A stretch of DNA of 28,937 nucleotides. Source: DASRCB01 sp035653295 (lineage in GTDB: Bacteria > Acidobacteriota > Terriglobia > Bryobacterales > Bryobacteraceae). The first letter of the stretch is position 1; each line of letters starts with the position of its first letter. The DNA lies in assembly GCA_035653295.1 (NCBI GenBank), contig DASRCB010000265.1, forward strand, positions 1 through 28,937, written 5' to 3'. Positions 14,923-22,425 of the stretch are shown here, in pieces. The translations under genes and the position numbers were made by a program. The notes beneath the pieces are model-generated. The model did no database searches, had not been told where the DNA came from, and worked only from the letters and a program-made list of their open reading frames with translations.

Positions 14923-14941
14923 ACGTCCCTCGCCCGGACGT
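14923..14941. promoter_or_regulatory. Second palindrome (6-bp arms, 7-base spacer) in the same divergent promoter region
   Basis: ACGTCC (14923-14928) and GGACGT (14936-14941) are exact complements around CTCGCCC. It ends 24 bases before the DUF2934 ATG, where it could overlap a promoter or form a short 5'-leader stem. Confidence 0.35.
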
Positions 14942-14965
14942 AGTCCTTGATCACCAGGAGGAAGT

Positions 14966-15283
14966 ATGCCCGCGAAAGTACCCGCGCCCACGCCGAACCT
15001 GGAGCAACAGAGAATGTCGACGGCGCACTCGCTCGAGGAGGCAGCCAGTTCCGAGCAGTCTCTGGAAGGCTACGTGGCCATCAACCACGGTGCGGGTCCG
15101 CACGGCGACCGGCGCATCGAGCACGACGAGATCGCCGAGCTGGCTTATCGCTTCTATACCCAGCGCAACGGCGAGAACGGTTCCGCGGAAGAGGACTGGT
15201 ATCGCGCCGAGCGGGAACTGCGGCGCCGAAACGGCCAGACCGATGAAGTCCCCACCGTTCCCGGCGACGCCATGAACCTGTAA
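14966..15283 (+). CDS. DUF2934 family protein
   Basis: A 105-residue protein. Residues about 54-86 (DEIAELAYRFYTQR, then GSAEEDWYRAERELRRR) are the DUF2934 domain, a small helical module common in soil proteobacteria and acidobacteria. The N-terminal half is low-complexity. CAGGAGGAA precedes the ATG with good spacing. It is 18 bases upstream of the general-stress-like gene and co-directional, so probably co-transcribed. Function unknown; a stress association is inferred from its neighbours. Confidence 0.82.
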   Translation: MPAKVPAPTPNLEQQRMSTAHSLEEAASSEQSLEGYVAINHGAGPHGDRRIEHDEIAELAYRFYTQRNGENGSAEEDWYRAERELRRRNGQTDEVPTVPGDAMNL

Positions 15284-15301
15284 GCCCAGGGGAAGAGCAC
15301 A

Positions 15302-16144
15302 ATGGCGAGCAACGGTACGGCTGTTGGCGTATTCAGGAGTGCGGACGACGCGCGCCGCGCGGTCCGAATGCTGCGCGAGGCCGGAGTTGCCCCGGACCAT
15401 ATCAGCGTCATTGCCGCGGCGGAGGAGCAGCGCAGCGAGGATGGCTTGTCTGCCGACATTACGGCCGATGTGGCGGCGGATGCGGGCATCGGAGCCGCGC
15501 TGGGTGGAATCGGTGGCCTGCTGCTCGGGTTTACCGTTCTGGTTATACCCGGCCTTGGGCCCGTGATGGCCGCTGGACCACTCCTGGCGGCGCTCGGCGG
15601 TGCGGGCGTCGGAGCGGTCGCCGGCGGTCTAATCGGCGCGCTGAGCGAGGCTGGCGTGCCGGACTCGGATGCGCACGACTATTCCGAACAGGTCCGCGGC
15701 GGCAAGATCCTGATTACCGTTTCCACCGGCGAAGCCCAGGCAGAGCGCATCCGAACAATACTCGATACGGCGGGAGCCGGTGCGGTTCTCCCTGCCGCGG
15801 GGGCGCGCGGCGCCGTGGAAGTGGAAGGAGCTGGTTCGCCGTCCGAATGCGACCTGCGTACCGACGACCGCCTTCAAACGAATACCCCAGGCCCGACCAC
15901 AGCGGGCGTCGTTGGTCTCAACGCCGGCGGTGAGGTAATGTCGGCCGACGAGGCCCGCCGGGAAAACGAGCACTATGCGCCCCAGAACGCCGGCCCCGGA
16001 ACATGGCCGCATAAAGAGGCGTTCGACATCGGCGACTCGGTCGTCCGCCCCGAGGTTCTGGAAGCCGAGCAGGACCCCACCGGTTTCGCCGAACGAGCGG
16101 GCGCACAGGGAACGCCGCGAGCGCGCATCTACCGCCGGAGATAG
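15302..16144 (+). CDS. General stress protein 17M-like domain protein with glycine-zipper membrane segment
   Basis: A 280-residue protein. Residues 1-40 (TAVGVFRSADDARRAVRMLREAGVAPDHISVI) form the first half of a GSP17M/YflT-like fold. A Gly/Ala-rich hydrophobic stretch follows at about 60-116 (GIGAALGGIGGLLLGFTVLV, GGAGVGAVAGGLIGAL), and the fold closes with DYSEQVRGGKILITVSTGEAQ and AERIRTILDTAGA. The last ~110 residues are polar, disordered-looking, ending in arginines (ARIYRRR). Such proteins are linked to general stress regulons by family; membrane association is inferred from the glycine zipper. Downstream partner of DUF2934. Confidence 0.8.
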   Translation: MASNGTAVGVFRSADDARRAVRMLREAGVAPDHISVIAAAEEQRSEDGLSADITADVAADAGIGAALGGIGGLLLGFTVLVIPGLGPVMAAGPLLAALGGAGVGAVAGGLIGALSEAGVPDSDAHDYSEQVRGGKILITVSTGEAQAERIRTILDTAGAGAVLPAAGARGAVEVEGAGSPSECDLRTDDRLQTNTPGPTTAGVVGLNAGGEVMSADEARRENEHYAPQNAGPGTWPHKEAFDIGDSVVRPEVLEAEQDPTGFAERAGAQGTPRARIYRRR

Positions 16145-16191
16145 CAGAGTAGGCCGGTATCCCGAGATTCGGGCCTGGCCGCCGCGACCAA

Positions 16192-16197
16192 TATACT
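16192..16197 (+). promoter_or_regulatory. -10 element for larE
   Basis: TATACT lies 7 bases before the larE ATG, placing the transcription start at or one base before the start codon. No Shine-Dalgarno is present. No convincing -35 was found at the right distance, so an activator or alternative -35 may be needed. Confidence 0.4.
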
Positions 16198-16204
16198 GAA
16201 GAGT

Positions 16205-17095
16205 ATGGCGACACTGGTCAGCCTGGGCGCTCCGCCGAAGCTCGATGCGGCGGCACTCGAAGCCAAGCAGCAGGCCCTCCTTGGACTGCTCCGAGGCATG
16301 GGGCGTGTGATTGTCGCCTATTCGGGCGGAACCGACTCGGCATATTTGGCGTGGGCAGCCGCACAGGCCCTCGGCGATAACGCCGTCGCCATCACCGCCG
16401 ATTCGGCATCGATTCCCGAATCGCACAAGCGCGATGCCGAACGCTTCGCGCGCGAAAACGGTATCCGCCACGAATATATCGATACCCACGAGTTCGACAA
16501 TCCCGACTACGCGCGCAACAACCCGGACCGCTGCTTCCACTGTAAGGACGAGTTGTTCACGCGCCTCGCCGAGGTGGGAGAGGCGCGCGGGTACGAGCAC
16601 ATCGTTTACGGCGTGAACGTCGACGATCTCGGCGACTATCGCCCCGGCCAGCGCGCCGCCAAACAGCACGACATCGACGCGCCACTGGTCGATGCAGGCT
16701 TGACCAAGGCGGAGATCCGCGAGTTATCGCGGCTGGCCGGGCTCGAAACCTGGAACCGGCCCGCTTCGGCGTGCCTGAGCTCGCGAATTCCCTACGGCAC
16801 GGCAGTCACCAGGGAGAATGTCAGGACCGTGGAGAAAGGCGAAGAAGCCATAGGCGCGCTCGGCTTCCGGCAGTTCCGCGTGCGTTATCACGGCGATCTG
16901 GTCCGCATCGAGATCGCTCCCGAAGAACTGCCGCGCGCGTTAACGCCGGAGATGGCGCGCGAGTTCACGGCCATTTTCAAACGACTCGGGTTTCATTACA
17001 TTACGCTCGATTTGCAGGGGTACCGCCAGGGTTCTTTGAACGAAGCGCTGCCGCTCAGCGCTTCACCAGCGCGAACCGCACCTGCGGCGGATTGA
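16205..17095 (+). CDS. larE: ATP-dependent sacrificial sulfur transferase LarE
   Basis: A 296-residue PP-loop protein. The ATP-binding SGGTDS motif is at 40-45, after RVIVAYS. The LarE-typical RCFHCKDELF (C110, C113) follows, then VYGVNVDDLGDYRPGQRAA and ASACLSSRIPYG with C190 at the place of the sacrificial Cys. The C-terminal part (RVRYHGDLVRIEI, LGFHYITLDLQGYRQGSLNE) is complete. LarE adenylates and then sulfurates the nicotinic-acid-derived precursor of the nickel-pincer nucleotide used by lactate racemase-type enzymes. No larA, larB or larC is in the window. The last 14 codons overlap the tail of the convergent cdaA gene. Confidence 0.93.
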   Translation: MATLVSLGAPPKLDAAALEAKQQALLGLLRGMGRVIVAYSGGTDSAYLAWAAAQALGDNAVAITADSASIPESHKRDAERFARENGIRHEYIDTHEFDNPDYARNNPDRCFHCKDELFTRLAEVGEARGYEHIVYGVNVDDLGDYRPGQRAAKQHDIDAPLVDAGLTKAEIRELSRLAGLETWNRPASACLSSRIPYGTAVTRENVRTVEKGEEAIGALGFRQFRVRYHGDLVRIEIAPEELPRALTPEMAREFTAIFKRLGFHYITLDLQGYRQGSLNEALPLSASPARTAPAAD

Positions 17096-18194
17096 TCGAA
17101 TCGACGTTCAGTCCTGGCGGGACGCTGAGATCCGAGGCCGTGATCCGGTGCACCAGCGTGCCTTCCTGGCCGCGCTTCATGTCGATGTGGGCGACGAGCG
17201 AGCCGAGGCTGGTGCGGTCCATGATCCACGACGGAGCGCGAACCGTGACCTGTACTCGGTCCGTCGTTACGTTGCGGACATCCATGCCGCGCGGCACGTT
17301 CTGAAACTCCACCGGTACGGTGACCGTGCGAATGGTTACGCCGGTCTCGAACAGCGAGAAGCCCCACAGCACCGCGGCGAGCCCGGCGGCGGCCGCTTTC
17401 ATCCGGAAATTGGCCACAAACAGATCTCGCACCCGCTCCCCCAGCGGACGCCGCCGCCATGCCCAGAGTCTCTGCAGCAGATTCAGCAGCTCCGGCGCGG
17501 AGTCGATTACGCGCCACGTGCGGCCGTTCATCAGGGACACTTCACCGCGCTCTTCGGAAACGACAATCACCAGCGCGTCGGAACGCTCCGCAAGACCCAT
17601 GCCGGCACGGTGGCGAGTGCCAAACTGCGGCGGAACTTCGGCCCGAGTGGTGAGAGGCAGAATGACGTTGACGCGCGTGATCCGATCGCCTTCGATCACC
17701 GCCGCGCCGTCGTGCACGGGTGATGTTTTCTGGAAGATCGACTCCAGCAGCAGGGGCGAAACGTCGGCGCCTACGTTCACGCCGTCTTCGGTCAGCTCCG
17801 CAAGCGAGTCCTGGCGGGCGATGACCATCAGCGCTCCGGTGCGGGACGCGGCCATGCGGAACGCGGCCTCGGTCAGCCCCCGGTAGCTCTGGTCCAGCAA
17901 TTCCATCGAGCGCGGCGCGAAATGCAGCAGCCGGTCAAGGCGCATGAACGCGCGCCGCATCTCGCCCTGAAACACGAACAGCAGCATCAGGATCACCGCA
18001 ATGGAGGCCCCTTCCAGCACCCACGTGGTGATCAGCAGGTTGAAGTGGCGCGCCAGCAGAGACCCGGCATGCAGGAACACGACCCACAGCGCGATCCGCA
18101 TGGCGCGCACCTGACGTGCCCAGCTCAGCAGCAGATACAGGGCGCACGCCAGCACAATGAAATCGATGACCTGCTGCCACGGGAAAGGGGGCAC
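17055..18194 (-). CDS. cdaA: Diadenylate cyclase CdaA fused to a C-terminal YbbR (CdaR-like) domain
   Basis: A 379-residue membrane protein that should make c-di-AMP from two ATP. Order: three membrane helices (about 9-26, 32-50, 54-75), a DisA_N/DAC domain with DGA at 162-164 (SPVHDGAAVI) and RHR at 194-196 (FGTRHRAGMGLAE), then a fourth helix (about 266-283, KAAAAGLAAVLWGFSLF) and a single YbbR-like domain (about 287-377: VTVPVEFQNVPRGMDV, RVQVTVRAPSWIMD, GLNVDSINPPQVRFALV). In Firmicutes CdaA is ~270 residues and YbbR domains are on the separate regulator CdaR; here both are one chain. Start is GTG at 18194, with a -10-like TACAAT (18217-18212). The 3' end overlaps larE by 41 bases. Confidence 0.92.
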   Translation of the reverse strand: MPPFPWQQVIDFIVLACALYLLLSWARQVRAMRIALWVVFLHAGSLLARHFNLLITTWVLEGASIAVILMLLFVFQGEMRRAFMRLDRLLHFAPRSMELLDQSYRGLTEAAFRMAASRTGALMVIARQDSLAELTEDGVNVGADVSPLLLESIFQKTSPVHDGAAVIEGDRITRVNVILPLTTRAEVPPQFGTRHRAGMGLAERSDALVIVVSEERGEVSLMNGRTWRVIDSAPELLNLLQRLWAWRRRPLGERVRDLFVANFRMKAAAAGLAAVLWGFSLFETGVTIRTVTVPVEFQNVPRGMDVRNVTTDRVQVTVRAPSWIMDRTSLGSLVAHIDMKRGQEGTLVHRITASDLSVPPGLNVDSINPPQVRFALVKR

Positions 18195-18211
18195 GCGGTG
18201 GTACCGACTTT

Positions 18212-18217
18212 ATTGTA
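18212..18217 (-). promoter_or_regulatory. -10-like element for cdaA
   Basis: TACAAT on the minus strand ends 17 bases before the GTG start of cdaA, predicting a leader of about ten bases. No matching -35 was found. Confidence 0.35.
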
Positions 18218-18294
18218 CGGAGGAGTATGTTGTCGCGGCGAGCGACCCGCCGGCCGCTCGTGCGCTACGATAGCGCAGGAGGATCGTCCGCAAA

Positions 18295-18471
18295 ATGCTG
18301 CTGATACTGGTGATTATCATCCTCGTCCTGCTTCTGGGAGGCGGTGGCGGGTACTACGGCTACGGCCGCTGGGGATACGGAGGGGGCGCGGGCATCGGCT
18401 GCGGCACAATTATCTTGATCCTCATCATTCTGTGGCTTCTGGGCGCGTTCCGGGGTGGGTTGCGATACTGA
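18295..18471 (+). CDS. Small DUF3309-like two-helix membrane peptide
   Basis: An ATG at 18295 opens a 58-codon frame ending at TGA 18469-18471. It encodes two very hydrophobic segments (LLILVIIILVLLLGGG and TIILILIILWLLGAF) around a Gly/Tyr/Trp/Arg hinge (YYGYGRWGYGGGAG). This layout resembles DUF3309-type small membrane proteins of soil bacteria. AGGAGGATCG lies upstream of the ATG with a rather long spacing of about 12 bases. It is divergent from cdaA. Too short for many gene callers; the composition (all-hydrophobic ends, clean stop) supports coding. Function unknown. Confidence 0.7.
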   Translation: MLLILVIIILVLLLGGGGGYYGYGRWGYGGGAGIGCGTIILILIILWLLGAFRGGLRY

Positions 18472-18876
18472 CGTAACCTAGCGGCGCCAACTCACGGCGT
18501 ACGAAAAACGCGCCTGCGGGCGCCCGGTCACGCGGGTTTTCTCCCGCCGCATCATGCGCTTGCGCTGCTTCGCCCACCACCAGGAGGTAAGATCGGGGTG
18601 ACCGTGGATCGCTGCGCCGCCGTCCGGCCACAGTCGGCACTTTGACAACCGAATACAGTCGCCCATCCCTGCCAATTCAACAACTTCGCCAGCTCCGTTC
18701 GTGCAAAACCAGACCAGAGCCGAACGGCGCTGGCCTAATAAACGGAGCCCACACCCCCGTATCCGTTCGCTGCCGCTCAGCCATGGGCAGCGCATAAGCT
18801 GCTGATTCACCCCGCCGCACACCGAATCAGACCGCGCATGGCGCGCGAGTCCGCGCTTTGAGGCCTGCATGCGACC
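18472..18876. other. 405-base non-coding gap upstream of typA
   Basis: No convincing gene was found. The left part has GC-rich hairpins (see 18504-18540). The middle (about 18630-18830) is visibly less GC-biased, with TTGACA at 18642-18647 but no good -10 at the right distance. Open frames on the minus strand here continue out of the typA shadow and have no family resemblance. A leader or small RNA for typA is possible but unsupported. Confidence 0.5.
18504..18540. terminator. Possible bidirectional terminator
   Basis: GCGCC-TGCG-GGCGC (18510-18523) is a perfect five-pair stem. It is flanked by AAAAA (18504-18508) and TTTT (18537-18540), so each strand has a GC stem followed by a T-run; on the plus strand AAAACGCG and CGCGGGTTTT can also pair with a small bulge. 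It is 33-69 bases after the stop of the small membrane peptide gene. Stem length is modest. Confidence 0.4.
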
Positions 18877-20691
18877 ATGGAATTGCGAATGGCGGCAACT
18901 CAGAACCAGACGATTCGGAACATCGCGATCATCGCCCATGTTGACCACGGCAAAACCACGCTGGTGGATGCCATGCTGCGGCAGAGCGGCATCTTCCGCC
19001 AGAACGAGCAGGTCGCCGAGCGCGTGATGGACTCGAACGAACTTGAGCGCGAGCGCGGCATCACGATTCTGGCTAAGACCACAGGCGTTCACTATCACGG
19101 CGTCAAAATCAACATCGTCGATACCCCCGGTCACAGCGATTTCGGTGGCGAAGTGGAGCGTGCGCTGAAGATTGTGGACGGCGTTATGCTCCTGGTGGAC
19201 GCCAGCGAAGGCCCCCTGCCGCAGACCCGCTATGTGCTGATGAAAGCGCTGGAGGCCCACCTGCCGCCGGTGCTGGTGATCAACAAGATCGATCGCCCGG
19301 ACGCGCGCATTCAGGAAGTGCTCAACGAAGTTTACGACCTGTTCATTGATCTCGACGCCACCGAAGACCAGCTCGATTTTCCGATCATTTACACGAACGC
19401 GAAAATCGGTGTCGCGAAGCTCGCGCCGGAAGACGATTCCGCCGACCTGCGGCCGCTTTTCGATACGATCCTGAAGCACATTCCCCCGCCCGCGGCTGAC
19501 CCCGAGGGCGTCCTGCAGCTACTCGTCGCAAATCTGGACTACAGCGATTATCTTGGGCGCCTCGCGATCGGGCGCGTCTTTTCCGGAACGCTGCGGCATG
19601 GGGATGAAGTCGCCATCGCGAAGCTCGACGGCTCTTTCCAGACCACGCGCATCACGAAACTCTATTCCTTCGAGGGCCTGAAACGCGTCGACGAAACCGT
19701 CGGCTGCCCAGGCGACATCCTCGCCATCGCCGGCGTTGAAGGGATCACCATCGGAGAAACGGTAACCAGCGCAGAGAACCCTGAGCCGCTGCCGCATATC
19801 CAGATCGATGAGCCGACCATCGCCATGACCTTCACCATCAATACGTCACCGTTTGCCGGCCGCGAGGGCTCTTACGTAACCTCCCGCAATCTGCGCGATC
19901 GCCTCGATAAGGAGCTGCTCACCAACGTTTCGATCCGCGTGGAGGAGGCTGGCGGGCCGGATGCGTTCAAGGTGATGGGCCGCGGCGAGCTGCAACTCGC
20001 CATTCTCATCGAGATGATGCGGCGGGAAGGCTTTGAGCTGATGGTCGGGAAACCGGAGATCCTGACGCGCACCGTCGATGGGAAACTGCACGAACCGCTG
20101 GAACTTCTGGTGGTGGATTGTCCGGAAGCCTTCGTCGGCGTGGTGATGGAAAAGCTCGGTACGCGCAAGGGCAAAATGACGAAGATGGTGAACCACGGCT
20201 CCGGCCGCGTTCGCCTCGAGTTCCACGTGCCTTCACGCGGCCTGATCGGACTGCGCAGCGAGCTGCTGACCGACACGCGGGGAACGGCGATCATGAACTC
20301 ACTGTTCCACGGCTATATCGAATGGCAGGGCGACATCCCCAGCCGTCCGACAGGCAGCCTGGTCGCCGACCGGCCCGGGAAAGCCACCGGATACGCCATC
20401 TTCAACCTCCAGGAGCGCGGCGAAATTTTCGTCATGCCCGGAACGGAGGTGTATGAGGGCATGATCGTGGGCGAGAACTCGCGCAACAACGACCTCGACG
20501 TGAATATCGTCAAGGAGAAGAAGCTCACCAACATGCGGGCCTCGACAGCGGACGAGGCCATCCGCCTGGTTCCTCCGAAAATTCTGAACCTCGAACAGGC
20601 AATCGAGTTCATCCGAGACGATGAGTTTGTAGAAGTCACTCCGCAATCCATCCGGCTCCGGAAAAAAACCCTCAAAGCCAACCAGCGGTAG
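18877..20691 (+). CDS. typA: Translational GTPase TypA/BipA
   Basis: A 604-residue ribosome-associated GTPase. G1 is AHVDHGKTTL, switch/G2 RERGITI, G3 DTPGHSDFGGE and G4 NKIDRPDAR; domain 2 (YLGRLAIGRVFSGTL), domain III and the BipA-specific C-terminal domain (RGLIGLRSELLTDTRGTA, LVADRPGKATGYAIFNLQER) follow. Length matches E. coli BipA (607). The alternative ATG at 18892 would remove five residues. It assists ribosome assembly and stress/cold adaptation by family knowledge. It is alone in its unit, with a 405-base upstream gap. Confidence 0.96.
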   Translation: MELRMAATQNQTIRNIAIIAHVDHGKTTLVDAMLRQSGIFRQNEQVAERVMDSNELERERGITILAKTTGVHYHGVKINIVDTPGHSDFGGEVERALKIVDGVMLLVDASEGPLPQTRYVLMKALEAHLPPVLVINKIDRPDARIQEVLNEVYDLFIDLDATEDQLDFPIIYTNAKIGVAKLAPEDDSADLRPLFDTILKHIPPPAADPEGVLQLLVANLDYSDYLGRLAIGRVFSGTLRHGDEVAIAKLDGSFQTTRITKLYSFEGLKRVDETVGCPGDILAIAGVEGITIGETVTSAENPEPLPHIQIDEPTIAMTFTINTSPFAGREGSYVTSRNLRDRLDKELLTNVSIRVEEAGGPDAFKVMGRGELQLAILIEMMRREGFELMVGKPEILTRTVDGKLHEPLELLVVDCPEAFVGVVMEKLGTRKGKMTKMVNHGSGRVRLEFHVPSRGLIGLRSELLTDTRGTAIMNSLFHGYIEWQGDIPSRPTGSLVADRPGKATGYAIFNLQERGEIFVMPGTEVYEGMIVGENSRNNDLDVNIVKEKKLTNMRASTADEAIRLVPPKILNLEQAIEFIRDDEFVEVTPQSIRLRKKTLKANQR

Positions 20692-20786
20692 TTAGTTCGC
20701 GGACATTATTACCGGCGTCGTACTTAGAAACTGCTTTATTTCGATGGAGTTGGCGTTTGGAACGCGGCTTGCTTCAACCGAACGCG

Positions 20787-21554
20787 ATGCGTGCTCGGGC
20801 GAAACAGGACAGCGTGGCTATGGCATGCACCCTGACCGTAGTATTTCTTTCCTCAGCAGCCGCGGCAATCGTACCCGTAGCCGCCGACACCAGCATCTGC
20901 GCTGACGACATCATCGCTCGCATGATGCAGGCCGACGATGCCCGCGATCGCAGCCTCAAGGCCTATACCGCGGTTCGACACTACACCCTGCGCGGTGAAA
21001 AAGGCCGAACCGGGGAGATGACGGTGCGGCTGGACTACGATAGCGCAAGCGGCAAAAAGTTCGAAATCCTCGCAGCCAATGGCGCCGATGGCCTCTACCG
21101 GCGCGTCTTTGACAAGGTTCTCCAGGCCGAGGTTGAAACGAGCCGCAGGACCGGGCAGAACGACAGCTCCATATCTTCGCGGAATTATAAGTTCCAACTG
21201 CTCGGGCAGGAAATGCGCGACGGCCGGCGCTGCTACGTGATCCAACTCCTCCCGAAGCGGAAGAGTAAGTACCTGATCGACGGCAAGGCGTGGATCGACG
21301 AACAGGATTATGCGCTGGTTAGGCTCGAGGGGCGTACCGCCGGATCGGTTTCCTTCTGGGTCGGGAAACCGTACATTGTTCAGTGCTATCGGAAAGTCGG
21401 TAATTACTGGCTCGCGGCGACCAACGATTCCATCGCTAATGCGAAGATAGTCGGCCGGATGGAACTTACCATCCAATCATCGGACTACTCCGTGCCGGGG
21501 ATGTCCAGCGTTCAGGTGGCTGAGAAGGCGCACCAGACCGACGACGTCGATTAA
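20787..21554 (+). CDS. Exported outer-membrane lipoprotein-sorting-like protein (LolA-like fold)
   Basis: About 255 residues from the ATG at 20787 (a TTG at 20757 and an ATG at 20820 are alternatives). Arg/Lys near the start followed by MACTLTVVFLSSAAAAIVPVAA forms a signal peptide. The mature part starts ADDIIARMMQADDARDRSLKAYTAVRHYTL and continues with beta-strand-rich sequence (GEMTVRLDY, LYRRVFDKVLQAE, YVIQLLPKRKSKYLIDGKAWID, DYALVRLEG), the pattern of proteins annotated as 'outer membrane lipoprotein-sorting protein', common in Acidobacteriota. It probably binds a lipid or hydrophobic ligand in the periplasm. Its stop overlaps the convergent ROK gene by four bases. Confidence 0.75.
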   Translation: MRARAKQDSVAMACTLTVVFLSSAAAAIVPVAADTSICADDIIARMMQADDARDRSLKAYTAVRHYTLRGEKGRTGEMTVRLDYDSASGKKFEILAANGADGLYRRVFDKVLQAEVETSRRTGQNDSSISSRNYKFQLLGQEMRDGRRCYVIQLLPKRKSKYLIDGKAWIDEQDYALVRLEGRTAGSVSFWVGKPYIVQCYRKVGNYWLAATNDSIANAKIVGRMELTIQSSDYSVPGMSSVQVAEKAHQTDDVD

Positions 21555-22399
21555 AAACGCGCGAGGACCATCGCTCCGAACAACACGCTGTCGTCGCCAA
21601 GCGCGGCAGGCACGACGTCGATGCGAGCTCGCGACCAGGCGGTGATCTGCCGCCCCATTTCTTCGCGCAAAGGTGCGAACAGTTTATCGCCAGCCTTCGA
21701 GATGCCGCCGCCAATTACGATGCGCGCAGGATTCAGCAGCATGACGGCGGCTTTGAGTCCCAGGGCGAGATCGACAACATAGCGGCGGACGAAGGCCGGA
21801 TCGTCGACAAGCTCGCGCGCGCTGTGGCCGTAGTCCCGCTCCAGCCACAGGCCGCAGCACAGTCGCTCGAAGCAGCCGCGGGCGCCGCAAAGGCACTCCG
21901 GCCCATCGGGCCGAATCGTTATGTGTCCGATTTCGCCGCCATACGAATCGGCGCCCCGCCACACGCCCCCGCCGCCCACGATGCCGCCGCCTATCCCTGT
22001 GGAGAGCGTCATGTAAAACAGCGGATCGCAGCCGCGCCCCGCGCCGTACCCGGCCTCGCCGAGTGCGCCCACGTTGGCGTCATTGTCCATGACGGGCCGA
22101 AAGCCCAGCATCGGCTCGAGCGCCCGCGGCAGGTCGAAATCGCTCCAGCCGCCCACGTGCGTCGACAGCGCGATGCGCTGCTCTGAAAAGATGACTGGCC
22201 CGCCGAAGCCGATTCCGCAGCGGTCGATCGAAAACCGCGAGCGCAGGCCGGCGATCATGGGCGCGAGTTGCGCCAGCATCCACTCCCTGCCCCCCTCGCG
22301 TTCGGTGGCGCGAGTCTCGCGTGCGACCATCCGGTCCCCTTCGAACACGGCGATGGAGAACTTCGTTCCGCCTATGTCGATGGCGAGAGTATGAGGCAC
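21551..22399 (-). CDS. ROK family sugar kinase (glucokinase/N-acetylhexosamine kinase-like)
   Basis: A 282-residue protein without a DNA-binding domain, so a kinase rather than a NagC-type repressor. Phosphate-binding motif AIDIGGTKFSIAVF at the N-terminus; D107 in MDNDANVGALGE is the catalytic base; TLSTGIGGGIV follows. The ROK zinc site is complete: H159 (GGEIGHI) with C169, C171 and C176 (ECLCGARGCFE). Substrate is an aldohexose or amino sugar, unspecified. Start is GTG at 22399 with no Shine-Dalgarno, 26 bases after the DUF4337 stop; third gene of a minus-strand unit with an M20 peptidase. Confidence 0.9.
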   Translation of the reverse strand: MPHTLAIDIGGTKFSIAVFEGDRMVARETRATEREGGREWMLAQLAPMIAGLRSRFSIDRCGIGFGGPVIFSEQRIALSTHVGGWSDFDLPRALEPMLGFRPVMDNDANVGALGEAGYGAGRGCDPLFYMTLSTGIGGGIVGGGGVWRGADSYGGEIGHITIRPDGPECLCGARGCFERLCCGLWLERDYGHSARELVDDPAFVRRYVVDLALGLKAAVMLLNPARIVIGGGISKAGDKLFAPLREEMGRQITAWSRARIDVVPAALGDDSVLFGAMVLARF

Positions 22400-22425
22400 G
22401 TTCGGTTACGCGACAACGGCACGGC

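Noticed and set aside
18472..18876. tmRNA, riboswitch or other structured RNA before typA
   Set aside because: No tag-peptide frame, no CCA-type acceptor end and no recognisable riboswitch core was found by eye; a covariance-model search would be needed to reopen this.
18478..19479. A long minus-strand frame running from typA through the 18472-18876 gap
   Set aside because: Most of it is antisense to typA. The portion in the gap has no similarity I recognise and a hairpin/T-run crosses its end, so I treat it as non-coding.
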